The notes below the pieces were generated by a model that saw nothing but the letters and a program-made list of their open reading frames with translations, was not told where the DNA came from and did no database searches. Position numbers and translations under genes: made by a program. From Alphaproteobacteria bacterium (lineage in GTDB: Bacteria > Pseudomonadota > Alphaproteobacteria > Rs-D84), in NCBI GenBank assembly GCA_029059055.1, contig JAIDWS010000034.1, positions 20,249 through 72,916 on the forward strand: a DNA stretch of 52,668 bases. Direction: 5' to 3'. Each line of letters begins with the position of its first letter. Positions within the stretch are counted from its first letter, which is position 1. This document shows, piece after piece, positions 16,739 to 25,529 of this stretch.

Positions 16739-17690
16739 TTCTTTCCCTAAAACTTGTACTGCATCCTTCGGGGACAATCAGAATCCGGTCACGAAACCGT
16801 CGCACCGTCGCCCGCCCCAGGGTGAATTTGCAATCACATCCCAGTTTATGTAGCGCGCGTTCCAGCGAATTCAAGCGTGGCTGATAATTATCCCCCCCAA
16901 CCCGTTGCAATAAGTTGCCCAGCAACTTTAATCTAATATCGTCCGGTTCGTCAAACAGAAAAGATTCTGGCATGCACGCCGACCGACCATCAATGACAGT
17001 TTCAATGCGCGCATTTACATATTCATCAATCGCCGCACGCGTCCGCCCCAGATTTTCCATCGCCAGCAAGATGCGTTCGTCCGAAATCCCCAGCGCATCC
17101 CGTAATACATGGCGGCCCATGCGCATACGCACCCGGGCAAATCGCGTATCGTCATTCATTTCATCATGCACGTATTCAATATGACGGTCATCACAATATT
17201 TCTGTAATTCAGCACGGCGAATATTCAACATCGGGCGCACAATTAAAATACCGTCACGCATGGATTTCGGCCGCATCCCGCCCAGGCCCGCAACCCCACT
17301 GCCCCGGGCCAGATTCAACAGAAATGTTTCGATTTGGTCGTCCGCCTGGTGCGCAACCAACAAAGTATCAATACCCCGTTCGTGGCAAAAATCCGTCATC
17401 AATTTATATCGGGCGGTGCGGGCGGCGGATTCAATCCCGCGGGTGGGTTTATCCCCCACCCAATGCAAAACATGACAATCAATTCCCAAACGTCGGCATG
17501 CACGCCGAACCGCATCCGCATCATCGGCCGCCGCCGCGCGCAATCCGTGATTTACATGCACCGCCAACACATCGAATCCCGCCGTCACCAGCATATCCAG
17601 CAACGCCATCGAATCCACACCGCCACTGACCGCCACAGCCATCTTTTTGCCGGAAAACGGGCGCATAAAATCCAAAAACTTTTGATTCAT
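16716..17690 (-). CDS. tilS: tRNA(Ile)-lysidine synthase TilS
   Basis: 324 residues. It converts C34 of the AUA-reading tRNA-Ile to lysidine and is essential for decoding AUA. The N-type ATP pyrophosphatase loop is SGGVDSM (24-30), with VAHQADDQIETFLLNL and GLGGM motifs following. The C-terminal part is short relative to E. coli TilS, as in compact forms. It is divergent from the LOG-family gene and overlaps ftsH downstream. Confidence 0.93.
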   Translation of the reverse strand: MNQKFLDFMRPFSGKKMAVAVSGGVDSMALLDMLVTAGFDVLAVHVNHGLRAAAADDADAVRRACRRLGIDCHVLHWVGDKPTRGIESAARTARYKLMTDFCHERGIDTLLVAHQADDQIETFLLNLARGSGVAGLGGMRPKSMRDGILIVRPMLNIRRAELQKYCDDRHIEYVHDEMNDDTRFARVRMRMGRHVLRDALGISDERILLAMENLGRTRAAIDEYVNARIETVIDGRSACMPESFLFDEPDDIRLKLLGNLLQRVGGDNYQPRLNSLERALHKLGCDCKFTLGRATVRRFRDRILIVPEGCSTSFRERNEKTKQQ

Positions 17691-17739
17691 AACGGCATCA
17701 TTTTATGCTATAATTCGCAAAAATAAAGGAAAATGTAGC

Positions 17740-18306
17740 ATGACAAAAACGATAAAATCTGTCGCCGTTTACTGCGGTCATGAATTTGGGAATAACCCAC
17801 AATTTGCGCGCGATGCGGCACGTGTTGGTGAATTGTTGGCCCGCAATAAATTACGTATGGTCTTTGGCGGGGGCAACGTCGGATTAATGGGCGAATGCGC
17901 AACCGCGGCCATTAAAAACGGCGGTGATGTTATCGGGGTATCCACCCATCATGTGGTCGCCCTGCAAGAACCCGCCCACGAAGATGTCGATGTCGAAATC
18001 GTGGACGGCGTCAATGAACGCAAGCAAAAGATGTTCGACGCATCGGACGCGTTTATCATTTTGCCGGGCGGGATTGGGACACTGAACGAATTGACCGACG
18101 TTATGACCATGCAGCAAATCGGGGAAACAAAAAAGCCGTTGTTCTTTTTGAACACGGCCCGTTTCTGGGGGATTTTCGGGCGCGTTCTGGTTCATATGCA
18201 GCATAACGGATTTATCGCCAGCATGAAAGATTACGACATCACCGTCGCCAATACACCCGACGAATTGATTGAAAAAATCTTAAAACGCAACAACTTTGTC
18301 GCGTGA
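17740..18306 (+). CDS. LOG family protein (Rossmann-fold nucleotide hydrolase)
   Basis: 188 residues. It carries FGGGNVGLMG and LPGGIGTLNEL, the LOG/TIGR00730 signature (GGGxxGLMG and PGGxGTxxE). The family includes cytokinin-type nucleoside 5'-monophosphate phosphoribohydrolases; bacterial substrates are often unknown. The promoter has an extended -10 (TG then TATAAT at 17709-17714), and AAAGGA lies before the ATG. Its 3' end overlaps the convergent DUF167 gene by 27 bp. Confidence 0.9.
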   Translation: MTKTIKSVAVYCGHEFGNNPQFARDAARVGELLARNKLRMVFGGGNVGLMGECATAAIKNGGDVIGVSTHHVVALQEPAHEDVDVEIVDGVNERKQKMFDASDAFIILPGGIGTLNELTDVMTMQQIGETKKPLFFLNTARFWGIFGRVLVHMQHNGFIASMKDYDITVANTPDELIEKILKRNNFVA

Positions 18307-18501
18307 TGTGGCGCCGCGGATAATTTCAATCTGGGATTTTGGCACGTCGAAATGGCGTGCCAATAATTTTATCACGGCCGCATTGGCATCCCCGTCCGCC
18401 GGGGCCGCCGTTGTGTGCACGCGCAGACCGCCGTCGGGCTGGACATCAACCCGGTCAAATTTGGCACGCGGAATAACACGAACATTTACGCGCACAGACA
18501 T
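18280..18501 (-). CDS. DUF167/YggU family small protein
   Basis: 73 residues. VRVIPRAKFDRV, then APADGDANAAVIKLLARHF and GATSRDKVV are diagnostic of the DUF167 (YggU) family. The function of the family is unknown. The start overlaps the end of the HIT gene by 16 nt, suggesting coupling. Confidence 0.9.
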   Translation of the reverse strand: MSVRVNVRVIPRAKFDRVDVQPDGGLRVHTTAAPADGDANAAVIKLLARHFDVPKSQIEIIRGATSRDKVVAF

Positions 18502-18866
18502 TTCAACATCGTTTTTAATTCATTACTGCGGTCACCGGCCATCAGATGCAGGTGGAAATGAAACACAGACTGTTTAAACAACGGGGCTGCCGTACCGGCA
18601 TTGGCCATGATATTAAAATCTGCATCAACCCCCAGTGCGGCGGCCGTTTTGGCAAAGCAATCCCAAAATCCCGCCTGGGCCGCGGCCGGCGCATTGCGCA
18701 CAAAATCCAGGATGTTTTCATACCCGCCCTTGGGGATGACCAATGCGTGCGTTGAACACATCGGTTCAATGTCATAAAAAGACATCGCATGGTCGTTTTC
18801 ATAAATCTTGGTACACGGGATTTCCCCACGGATAATCTTGGCAAAAACATTGTCGGGGTTGTACAT
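18486..18866 (-). CDS. HIT family nucleotide hydrolase/transferase
   Basis: 126 residues. It starts with CKIIRGEIP-like FAKIIRGEIPCTKIYE and ends with the histidine triad HFHLHL. Length and motifs match Hint-type purine nucleoside phosphoramidases. AAAGGA precedes the ATG. It lies upstream of DUF167 with overlapping ends, and divergent from groES. Confidence 0.93.
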   Translation of the reverse strand: MYNPDNVFAKIIRGEIPCTKIYENDHAMSFYDIEPMCSTHALVIPKGGYENILDFVRNAPAAAQAGFWDCFAKTAAALGVDADFNIMANAGTAAPLFKQSVFHFHLHLMAGDRSNELKTMLKCLCA

Positions 18867-18932
18867 ATTGATATTCCTTTGGGCTGTATTATATTTACTT
18901 TACAATAACCAAAGCCCCGTATAAAATCAAGG

Positions 18933-18979
18933 CTTGAAATAACAGACAATTGTAATTATATCCTGCATGCAGGAGGAGG
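18933..18979 (+). promoter_or_regulatory. groESL promoter, palindrome and strong RBS
   Basis: CTTGAA/TTGAAA (from 18933) and TATATC (18957-18962, N17-18) fit either a sigma-70 or an alphaproteobacterial RpoH-like promoter. The palindrome TCCTGCATGCAGGA (18961-18974) runs into the ribosome site AGGAGGAGG (18971-18979). No CIRCE inverted repeat is present. Confidence 0.6.
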
Positions 18980-18985
18980 AAACAC

Positions 18986-19273
18986 ATGTTCAAACCATTA
19001 CACAATTACGTTCTGTTGGAACGTATCGAAGAAGATAATAAAACCGCCGGCGGGATTATCATCCCGGACAACGCGCGGGAAAAACCGTCCCGCGGACGTG
19101 TTATCGCCACCGGTGACGGGGCCATGGACGGTGCCGTACGCGTGCCGATGGCGGTCCAGACGGGCGACATCGTCTTGTTTGCGAAATGGGCGTCGTCCGC
19201 CAACGAAGTCAAAATTGATGGCAAAGATTATGTATTAATCAAAGAAAACGATATTTTGGGAATCTTGCAATAA
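18986..19273 (+). CDS. groES: Co-chaperonin GroES
   Basis: 95 residues, full family length. [20 protein letters not shown] at the N terminus, the mobile loop ([16 protein letters not shown]) and the C-terminal [12 protein letters not shown] are typical. It caps the GroEL ring during ATP-driven folding. It is preceded by a very strong Shine-Dalgarno and separated from groEL by 16 nt. Confidence 0.98.
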   Translation: MFKPLHNYVLLERIEEDNKTAGGIIIPDNAREKPSRGRVIATGDGAMDGAVRVPMAVQTGDIVLFAKWASSANEVKIDGKDYVLIKENDILGILQ

Positions 19274-19289
19274 CATAAGGATAATAACA

Positions 19290-20906
19290 ATGGCAAAAGA
19301 AATCGTATTTGATACGGACAAACTGGCCGCCGGTGTCGATAAATTGGCCAACGCGGTCAAAATCACCATGGGCCCCAAGGGACGCACGGTCGTCATTGAA
19401 AAATCGTACGGCGCACCCGTCGCAACCAAAGACGGCGTAACCGTCGCCAAAGAAGTGTCTTTGAAAGACCCGATTGAAAACGTCGGCGCCCGCATGGTCC
19501 AAGAAGTCGCAAAAAAGGCCGGCGACAAAGCCGGTGACGGCACCACCACCGCCACTGTATTGGCCCAGAAATTAATCCGCGAAGGCCGCCGCGTCATCGC
19601 CGCCGGCATGAACCCGATGGATGTTAAGCGCGGTATCGATATCGCGGTGGCGGCGGTTATGGCCGACATTGACGCCCACGCCCGCCCGGTTAAAAACAGC
19701 GCCGAAATCGCCCAGGTTGCGACCATTTCCGCAAATTCCGACCGCGACATCGGTGAAAAAATCGCCGGTGCCATGGAACGCGTCGGCCAAGAAGGCGTCA
19801 TCACCGTCGAAGAAGCCAAAGGATTGGACACAGAAATCGACGTCGTCGAAGGAATGCAATTCGACCAAGGATTCATGTCCCCGTACTTTGTCACCAACAG
19901 TGAAAAAATGCTGGCGGAATTGGATGGCGCGCAAATCTTGGTTTCTGAAAAGAAAATCACCGGGTTGCAGGCATTGTTGCCGATTCTGGAACCGATTGCG
20001 CAATCGGGCCGCCCCCTGTTGATTATCGCCGAAGACGTCGAATCCGAAGCCTTGGCAACACTGGTGCTGAACCGTCTGCGCGGCGGATTGAAAGTCTGCG
20101 CGGTCAAAGCCCCCGGTTTCGGTGACCGCCGCAAAGAAATGCTGAAAGACATCGCCATTGTCACCGGTGCCACCATTATTTCCGACGACATGGGCATGAC
20201 ATTGGAAAACATCACCCCGGCGGTATTGGGCAGTGCCAAGAAAGTTGTTGTCAGCAAAGATGCCACATTGTTGGTTGACGGCGGCGGCGACAAAGGCGCC
20301 ATTGCCGCACGCGCGGACGAAATCCGTCGCCTGTTGGCGGACGCGTCCAGCGAATACGACCGTGAAAAACTGTCGGAACGTTTGGCCAAATTGGTGGGTG
20401 GCGTCGCCGTGATTAAGGTTGGCGGCATGACAGAATTGGAAGTCAAAGAAAAGAAAGACCGTGTTGACGACGCATTGGCCGCAACACGCGCCGCGGTTGC
20501 CGACGGCATTGTTGCCGGTGGCGGTATCGCATTGGTGCGCGCCGTGCGGGCATTGGAAAACCAGACCGGTGCCAACACCGACCAAAACGTCGGTATCGAC
20601 ATTGTGCGCCGCGCCATCGTTGCCCCATGCGCCCAGATTGCAGAAAACGCGGGTGTATCCGGTGAAATCGTTGTCGGCAAAGTCATGGAATCCACAGATT
20701 ACAATTTTGGATACAACGCCCAAACCGGCGAATACGTCGACATGATGCAGGCGGGCATTATCGACCCGGCCAAGGTTGTCAAAACCGCGATTCAGGCCGC
20801 CGCCAGCACCGCGGGGGTATTATTGACCACCGGTGCCGTCATGTCGGAAATCCCCGAAGAAAAACCGGCCGCACCCCAAATGGGTGGCATGCCGGGCATG
20901 ATGTAA
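19290..20906 (+). CDS. groEL: Chaperonin GroEL
   Basis: 538 residues. The ATP-binding motif [10 protein letters not shown] and the C-terminal GGMPGMM tail are intact. The apical and equatorial domains are full length and no break is seen. It folds client proteins in the cytosol with GroES from the same operon. AAGGA lies before the ATG. A terminator follows closely. Confidence 0.98.
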   Translation: MAKEIVFDTDKLAAGVDKLANAVKITMGPKGRTVVIEKSYGAPVATKDGVTVAKEVSLKDPIENVGARMVQEVAKKAGDKAGDGTTTATVLAQKLIREGRRVIAAGMNPMDVKRGIDIAVAAVMADIDAHARPVKNSAEIAQVATISANSDRDIGEKIAGAMERVGQEGVITVEEAKGLDTEIDVVEGMQFDQGFMSPYFVTNSEKMLAELDGAQILVSEKKITGLQALLPILEPIAQSGRPLLIIAEDVESEALATLVLNRLRGGLKVCAVKAPGFGDRRKEMLKDIAIVTGATIISDDMGMTLENITPAVLGSAKKVVVSKDATLLVDGGGDKGAIAARADEIRRLLADASSEYDREKLSERLAKLVGGVAVIKVGGMTELEVKEKKDRVDDALAATRAAVADGIVAGGGIALVRAVRALENQTGANTDQNVGIDIVRRAIVAPCAQIAENAGVSGEIVVGKVMESTDYNFGYNAQTGEYVDMMQAGIIDPAKVVKTAIQAAASTAGVLLTTGAVMSEIPEEKPAAPQMGGMPGMM

Positions 20907-20923
20907 AAACCGTCACGCAAATA

Positions 20924-20948
20924 AAAACCGCCCATACCGGGCGGTTTT
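20924..20948 (+). terminator. groESL terminator
   Basis: AAAACCGCCC, loop ATA, CCGGGCGGTTTT. Confidence 0.85.
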
Positions 20949-20962
20949 GTTTTATACCATCT

Positions 20963-21700
20963 TTAACGGCCGCGTTCCAATGCCGATGTAAATTGGATAA
21001 TTCTGGTCATTTCACGTTCCAAACGCCCGGCGGTAAACGAACTGGTGCTGGAATCCACATGAATTCGACATCCATCCGTATCCGCCACGCCATATCCGCG
21101 AATTTTGGATTGAACATCCAAATACACAACCCCAGGCTGATGCCCACGATTAATAACCGACGGGTCAAACACCATGTTATAACGTGCCGAAATTTGCGCA
21201 CAGACGCGTGCAACATTCCCCAGGCACCGAAAAACAGGCACAACCTGGCAACGCCCCCCCCCGGCGATATTTTTAACATATTCGTTGGTTCCACACAGTG
21301 ATGTATACCCATGGCGACGATAAAATTTTTCCGCACGCGGCATAGACACCAAATCAACCGTATTGGTATGAACGGCGGCGGCCGATTCCGCATGGGCCAA
21401 CAATCTGGCCCCAATCCCGCCGGATTGATATTCCGGCAATACAAACAAATTGTGAACGACGGCCTGTTTCCGTTGGATGTCCCCCTGGATGAATCCAATC
21501 ATATGGTCCCCATCCCATGCCCCGAATGCAAATCCGGTCGGCTTTTGCTGTTTCAACGTCTGGTAAAAATGCGCCGCATACACATCCGACCACGCATTGG
21601 CCGATAACGCGCGCGACGCCGCCCCGCGAATACGAACAAAATCATCCCAGATGCCGGGGATACGCTGATTAAAAATCGGATAGATGCAGATATTTGTCAT
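20963..21700 (-). CDS. GNAT family N-acetyltransferase with C-terminal extension
   Basis: 245 residues. The acetyl-CoA motif A is visible as VVHNLFVLPEYQSGGIGARLL, with the preceding strand FAFGAWDGDHMIGFIQGD, and a FYRRHGY motif B follows. The C-terminal 100 residues are unlike a standard GNAT and may be a second degenerate acetyl-transferase lobe or substrate domain. Start 21700 (MTNICIYP) is set by TATATT ending 6 nt upstream; an upstream TTG would lie within the -10. Substrate unknown. Confidence 0.75.
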   Translation of the reverse strand: MTNICIYPIFNQRIPGIWDDFVRIRGAASRALSANAWSDVYAAHFYQTLKQQKPTGFAFGAWDGDHMIGFIQGDIQRKQAVVHNLFVLPEYQSGGIGARLLAHAESAAAVHTNTVDLVSMPRAEKFYRRHGYTSLCGTNEYVKNIAGGGRCQVVPVFRCLGNVARVCAQISARYNMVFDPSVINRGHQPGVVYLDVQSKIRGYGVADTDGCRIHVDSSTSSFTAGRLEREMTRIIQFTSALERGR

Positions 21701-21706
21701 ATATAA

Positions 21707-21734
21707 AATATAATACAAACAAATCGTTTGTCAA
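21707..21734 (-). promoter_or_regulatory. Promoter of the GNAT gene with inverted repeat in the spacer
   Basis: Minus strand TTGACA (21729-21734), N16, TATATT (21707-21712), ATG 6 nt later. Between the boxes lies ACAAAC-N5-GTTTGT (21715-21731), a possible operator. Confidence 0.65.
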
Positions 21735-21826
21735 TACCATGATTATCAAAAAACATTCCCTGCCCCGTCTGGGGGATGGATAAAATCTGTTTTTATCGGG
21801 CATCAATTTGTGATATAATACGGGAC

Positions 21827-22804
21827 ATGAAATTAAAATCGATATTTATTGTTTCACTGATATCCGCGCTGGGCGCGGCACCGGCACATGCAAATTGGCA
21901 ATATGACGGCGAATTTGTCCGTGACGGGTGGTATATGGATGATGGGTCACGCTTTACCATATCGGTCCGTGGCGGCGCATCCATGGGTTTCGGCGCGATT
22001 AAAAACGATGTCGGTTCCATGACCAGTGAATATTATTACAGCCCGGACAACGGGATGGTGATATCTGCGGCGTACTATGACGCGTGCCTGGAAAATGGCG
22101 GATGCGAAAACTTTGTTTATGCCGGGATTGGCGAATTATCCGAATTGCCCGCGTCCCAGGATTATGAATCTTTTTCATTTGCGGCCGGGGCCAGCATTGG
22201 TTGGACCATACCCAACGCGCCGCAATGGCGTTTGGAATTGGGATGGGACCACATCGCGGAAAGCGAATATAACGCATCCCCATTGTACGAAGGGGATTTA
22301 CCCCTGACGGGGGGCAACATCGACGGCATCACCGTTCACGTGCAAAGTGGTGGCGTTCATTCCAAATTGTCCGCCGACATCATCAGCGCAATGGCGTTTT
22401 ATGATTTCTTTGATGGCATGCAAAAGCCCACACGCCAGGTTATTCCATACGTCGGGTTCGGGGTCGGATATGCGGATGCGAAAACAATTCTGAATCTGTC
22501 GGATTTGTATGGTGATTTGTCATTGTCGGTGGATTTACAGAACTTTGGCGAATTGGACAAATACAACGTATTACAGTTTTATAAATCGGAAAAAAGCACG
22601 TCCACCATTGCGGGTTTGGTCGCGGTTGGATTGTCATATGGCATTACCGATACACTGTTCCTGGATTTTGGTGCACGCATTACATACGTGCCAAAGGTTA
22701 AATGGGCCCTGTCCAACCAAGACGGCAGCCGTGACCGCGATTGGTTCAGTGCCGAAAACGTCATCTGGGCCAATGTGATGTTGGGACTGCGATTTGAATT
22801 TTAA
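21827..22804 (+). CDS. Outer-membrane beta-barrel protein
   Basis: 325 residues with signal peptide ending APAHA. Alternating strand segments (FTISVRGGASMGFGAI, SFAAGASIGWTI, LFLDFGARITYVPKV) precede the C-terminal motif MLGLRFEF, whose terminal Phe is typical for BAM substrates. Related in style to Omp-type surface barrels (OmpW/surface antigen). Start 21827 is fixed by an extended -10, TG-A-TATAAT (21811-21819), 7 nt upstream and by the signal peptide. Function unknown. Confidence 0.82.
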   Translation: MKLKSIFIVSLISALGAAPAHANWQYDGEFVRDGWYMDDGSRFTISVRGGASMGFGAIKNDVGSMTSEYYYSPDNGMVISAAYYDACLENGGCENFVYAGIGELSELPASQDYESFSFAAGASIGWTIPNAPQWRLELGWDHIAESEYNASPLYEGDLPLTGGNIDGITVHVQSGGVHSKLSADIISAMAFYDFFDGMQKPTRQVIPYVGFGVGYADAKTILNLSDLYGDLSLSVDLQNFGELDKYNVLQFYKSEKSTSTIAGLVAVGLSYGITDTLFLDFGARITYVPKVKWALSNQDGSRDRDWFSAENVIWANVMLGLRFEF

Positions 22805-22808
22805 AGAA

Positions 22809-22836
22809 AAAATCCCGGGTTTCCGGGATTTTTTAT
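22809..22836 (+). terminator. Intrinsic terminator
   Basis: AAATCCCGG, loop GTTT, CCGGGATTTTTT after the barrel gene. Confidence 0.88.
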
Positions 22837-22891
22837 TGCCTGTGAAATGGTTCTTATGGATTCAAATTTGCGGGCGCGACATAATGTCGGC

Positions 22892-23983
22892 ATGACATTC
22901 CAAAAACTTTTTTCCGCGTTACTGATTGGCACTGTCGCAATTGCGCATACCAATACGGGACACGCATGCACCGGCATCACATTGGCCCCAAAAGATAAAT
23001 CTGTTGTCGTCGCCCGCACCATTGAATGGTCCGGCAGCGAAATGACCAGCCAATACGTCATCGTCCCCCAGGGATACACCCAAAAATCGTTCGTCCCCGG
23101 CGGCCAGAAAGACGGCCTGGAATTTTCTGCGCTGTACGGATACGTCGGGCTGGCCGTCGAAGAACCCGAATACGTCGTCGAAGGATTGAACGAAGCGGGT
23201 CTGTCGGCGGGTTTATTCTATTTCCCCGGATATGGCCAGTACCAGGCGTACGACCCGGCCGATAACGCAGAAACCATTTCAGATTTTCAATTGGTATCAT
23301 GGATTTTGTCGCGCTTTTCCACCATCGACCAGGTCCAAGAAGCCATCAAAGACGTCCGCGTGGTCGGCATAGACCCACGTTCATCCACCGTGCATTGGCG
23401 CATCGCCGATTTTACCGGCCGCCAGGTGGTCTTGGAAATTACCGGCGGTGTGCCGCATTTCTATGAAAACACACTGGGGGTTTTGACGAATGCCCCGGGA
23501 TTTGAATGGCAAATGACCAATTTAAATAACTATGTCAATCTGGCCCCCGGTACCGCCGGCCCGACCAATATCCGCAATCTGCATATGACAGCATTTGGCG
23601 GCGGCAGCGGTATGTTGGGATTGCCCGGGGATGCAACACCACCGTCACGGTTTGTGCGCGCCGCGTTCTATGCCGCGACCGCTGTGCCGCAAAATACCGC
23701 GTACGGCGCCGTGATGCAGGCGTTTCATATCCTGAATAACTTTGACATTCCGGTGGGTATCCAATACCCCATCGACCAGGTCCCCACCCCCATGCCCAGC
23801 GCGACGCAATTTACCGCCGTCACGGACATGACCAATCGGATTCTGTATTACCGCACCATGTACAACAGCGTTATTCGGGCAATCGACCTGTCGAAAATCG
23901 ATTTTGGCGATGTTACGTACCAGACACATCCGCTGGACGCAATACGGGAACAAACCGTCATACAGATTACACCAGACGCATAA
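22892..23983 (+). CDS. Secreted choloylglycine hydrolase/penicillin V acylase family enzyme (copy 1)
   Basis: 363-residue precursor of the linear amide C-N hydrolase (Ntn) family. Signal removal after GHA exposes the catalytic Cys26 (CTGITL). Family positions seen are ARTIEW (Glu where Asp is usual), NEAGL, VLTNAP and SRFVRAAF. Such enzymes cleave conjugated bile salts, penicillin V or acyl-homoserine lactones; which applies here cannot be told. Start 22892 is set by the signal peptide and CATAAT (22880-22885) 6 nt upstream with no Shine-Dalgarno. A paralogue lies at 33617-34702. Confidence 0.88.
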   Translation: MTFQKLFSALLIGTVAIAHTNTGHACTGITLAPKDKSVVVARTIEWSGSEMTSQYVIVPQGYTQKSFVPGGQKDGLEFSALYGYVGLAVEEPEYVVEGLNEAGLSAGLFYFPGYGQYQAYDPADNAETISDFQLVSWILSRFSTIDQVQEAIKDVRVVGIDPRSSTVHWRIADFTGRQVVLEITGGVPHFYENTLGVLTNAPGFEWQMTNLNNYVNLAPGTAGPTNIRNLHMTAFGGGSGMLGLPGDATPPSRFVRAAFYAATAVPQNTAYGAVMQAFHILNNFDIPVGIQYPIDQVPTPMPSATQFTAVTDMTNRILYYRTMYNSVIRAIDLSKIDFGDVTYQTHPLDAIREQTVIQITPDA

Positions 23984-23986
23984 ATC

Positions 23987-24008
23987 AACGCCCCACGGGG
24001 CGTTTTTT
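23987..24008 (+). terminator. Intrinsic terminator
   Basis: AACGCCCC, loop, GGGGCGTT with a following T-run. It ends the first choloylglycine-hydrolase gene. Confidence 0.88.
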
Positions 24009-24048
24009 ATGCCTTGCATTTTGACAGACATACGATACCCTGCGGGGC

Positions 24049-24831
24049 ATGAATAAAAACAAAATTCTGATTTATGACGATTATGGGGTCGGCGATACAA
24101 AAATATTGGGCCGCGCCATGGGGGACTATTTTATCCCGCGCGGTATTGAAATTCATACGACAAACGCCCGCGATATCATCCATCGTTGGGCATTGAACGA
24201 CAATGTTGCCGCACTGGTCATGCCGGGCGGGCGCGCCATCGGGTACCAGGCCCGATTACACCCCCACGGCAACAAAAAAATTACAGATTGGGTTATGAAC
24301 GGCGGGGTGTATTTTGGCATCTGTGCCGGGGCGTATTATGCGGCCGAACGCATTATATTTGAACCCGACATCCCAGAATTGGCCGTACAGCAAAACGGTG
24401 GATTGGGCCTGGTATCTGCGGACGCGATTGGCACATTACACCGGGAATTGAACATCGCCCCATATCGGGCCGATACCGCATCCATGGCCGCACCACAAAT
24501 CGAATGGGTGGCGGACGGACGTCTGCATCTATCATATTATCATGGCGGCCCATATTTTCAGCCGCGCGGTAACAATATGGAAATATTGGCACAATACGTA
24601 CTGGACGATGGGGACCGACCGGCCATCGTGGCACAACGCGTTGGCAATGGGCGCGTCATTGCATCGGGCGTCCATGTGGAAGTATCCGGCCCCAGCCTGG
24701 CCGCGACATTTGCCCACCCAATGGCCATTGAACCCCATGCGCGTCATGTGGCCCGCACATTACAGCAATATGAAACATATCGAAAATCGTTATTTGACAA
24801 AGTCATGAACGAAATCATTTCGCAGCGATAA
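24049..24831 (+). CDS. BPL-N (biotin-protein-ligase N-terminal, GATase1-like) domain protein
   Basis: 260 residues. It begins with a strand KILIYDDYGVGD and has VMPGGRAIGYQ and the nucleophile elbow YFGICAGAYY with Cys92, as in class I glutamine-amidotransferase-like folds. Together with HGGPYF this matches the BPL-N family found as stand-alone proteins and at the N terminus of eukaryotic biotin ligase. The catalytic role is unproven. It sits between the choloylglycine hydrolase and a lipoprotein, with its own terminator. Confidence 0.8.
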   Translation: MNKNKILIYDDYGVGDTKILGRAMGDYFIPRGIEIHTTNARDIIHRWALNDNVAALVMPGGRAIGYQARLHPHGNKKITDWVMNGGVYFGICAGAYYAAERIIFEPDIPELAVQQNGGLGLVSADAIGTLHRELNIAPYRADTASMAAPQIEWVADGRLHLSYYHGGPYFQPRGNNMEILAQYVLDDGDRPAIVAQRVGNGRVIASGVHVEVSGPSLAATFAHPMAIEPHARHVARTLQQYETYRKSLFDKVMNEIISQR

Positions 24832-24838
24832 AAATAAA

Positions 24839-24864
24839 AAAAGGCAGATAAAAATCTGCCTTTT
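24839..24864. terminator. Intrinsic terminator
   Basis: AAAAGGCAGAT, loop AAAA, ATCTGCCTTTT. It may serve both convergent genes. Confidence 0.85.
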
Positions 24865-24926
24865 GGTTGGGTACGTTCATTGTACCACCGCGCCGCGACC
24901 CACGCAATAGGAACGAATTTCCATAT

Positions 24927-25352
24927 CTATTCAATAACAACCGTCTGGGGGGCATTATCAAAATTGATATTATTACCCATGGCGGACAACATATCCGTGT
25001 AATCATAGACACCTGTGGGCTTTTTATCGCCGGCGGGCACCGGGCGCGCATAATTGATATACGTTTTTTTGTGCCCGGACATATTTTTGTCTGCGTCAAA
25101 GATTATGATGGTAAATTCATCACCAGAAACCCATTCTTTACTGCCGGACACCAGGTTACTTTTTCTGTAATACCACGTTTCTGTACCGTTTTTGTTTATA
25201 ATTTTATTATACGGTTCCCCGAATGCACCCCAGACGCGATTCTGGCTGATTTGTTCATGCCGATACGAATCCACAATTTTGCGTTTATCGGACGCACACC
25301 CACAAATCATCAAACACACGGCCAGTAAAAACATATTCTTTATGATATTCAT
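24927..25352 (-). CDS. Small lipoprotein, SmpA/BamE-like style
   Basis: 141 residues with lipobox ICGC (Cys18) after a hydrophobic signal. The mature part contains VWGAFGEPYNKIINKNGTETW, which recalls the G-x-P...W-x-Y pattern of the SmpA/OmlA (BamE) fold. Homology is not certain. The start is set by the signal and GGGGGAT upstream. Likely outer-membrane anchored. Confidence 0.65.
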   Translation of the reverse strand: MNIIKNMFLLAVCLMICGCASDKRKIVDSYRHEQISQNRVWGAFGEPYNKIINKNGTETWYYRKSNLVSGSKEWVSGDEFTIIIFDADKNMSGHKKTYINYARPVPAGDKKPTGVYDYTDMLSAMGNNINFDNAPQTVVIE

Positions 25353-25391
25353 TTTGTATCCCCCATATTTGAACAATCCCATCGCCCAAAA

Positions 25392-25432
25392 ACCAAAATT
25401 TAAACGCCCATACAGGGCGTTTGAATTTTGGT
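25392..25432. repeat. Long inverted repeat (18-bp arms)
   Basis: Arms 25392-25409 and 25415-25432 pair at 17 of 18 positions, with loop ATACA. There is no T-run, so it is not a normal terminator. A short frame after it (to 25533) gives no recognisable protein. Confidence 0.75.
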
Positions 25433-25529
25433 TGTGCCTGGCGTGCAATCCGCGAACCGATATTTATCAGGATTTAATAAAAATCGGTGATGAAATTGAG
25501 AATGTTAAACAAATATTAGGTGGTCGGGG

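Noticed and set aside
18886..18985. CIRCE/HrcA control of groESL
   Set aside because: No TTAGCACTC-N9-GAGTGCTAA inverted repeat is present upstream of groES.
19235..20695. 486-codon open frame antisense to groEL
   Set aside because: It is a codon-bias shadow of groEL: no Shine-Dalgarno, low-complexity Ser/Thr/Ala content and no recognisable domain.
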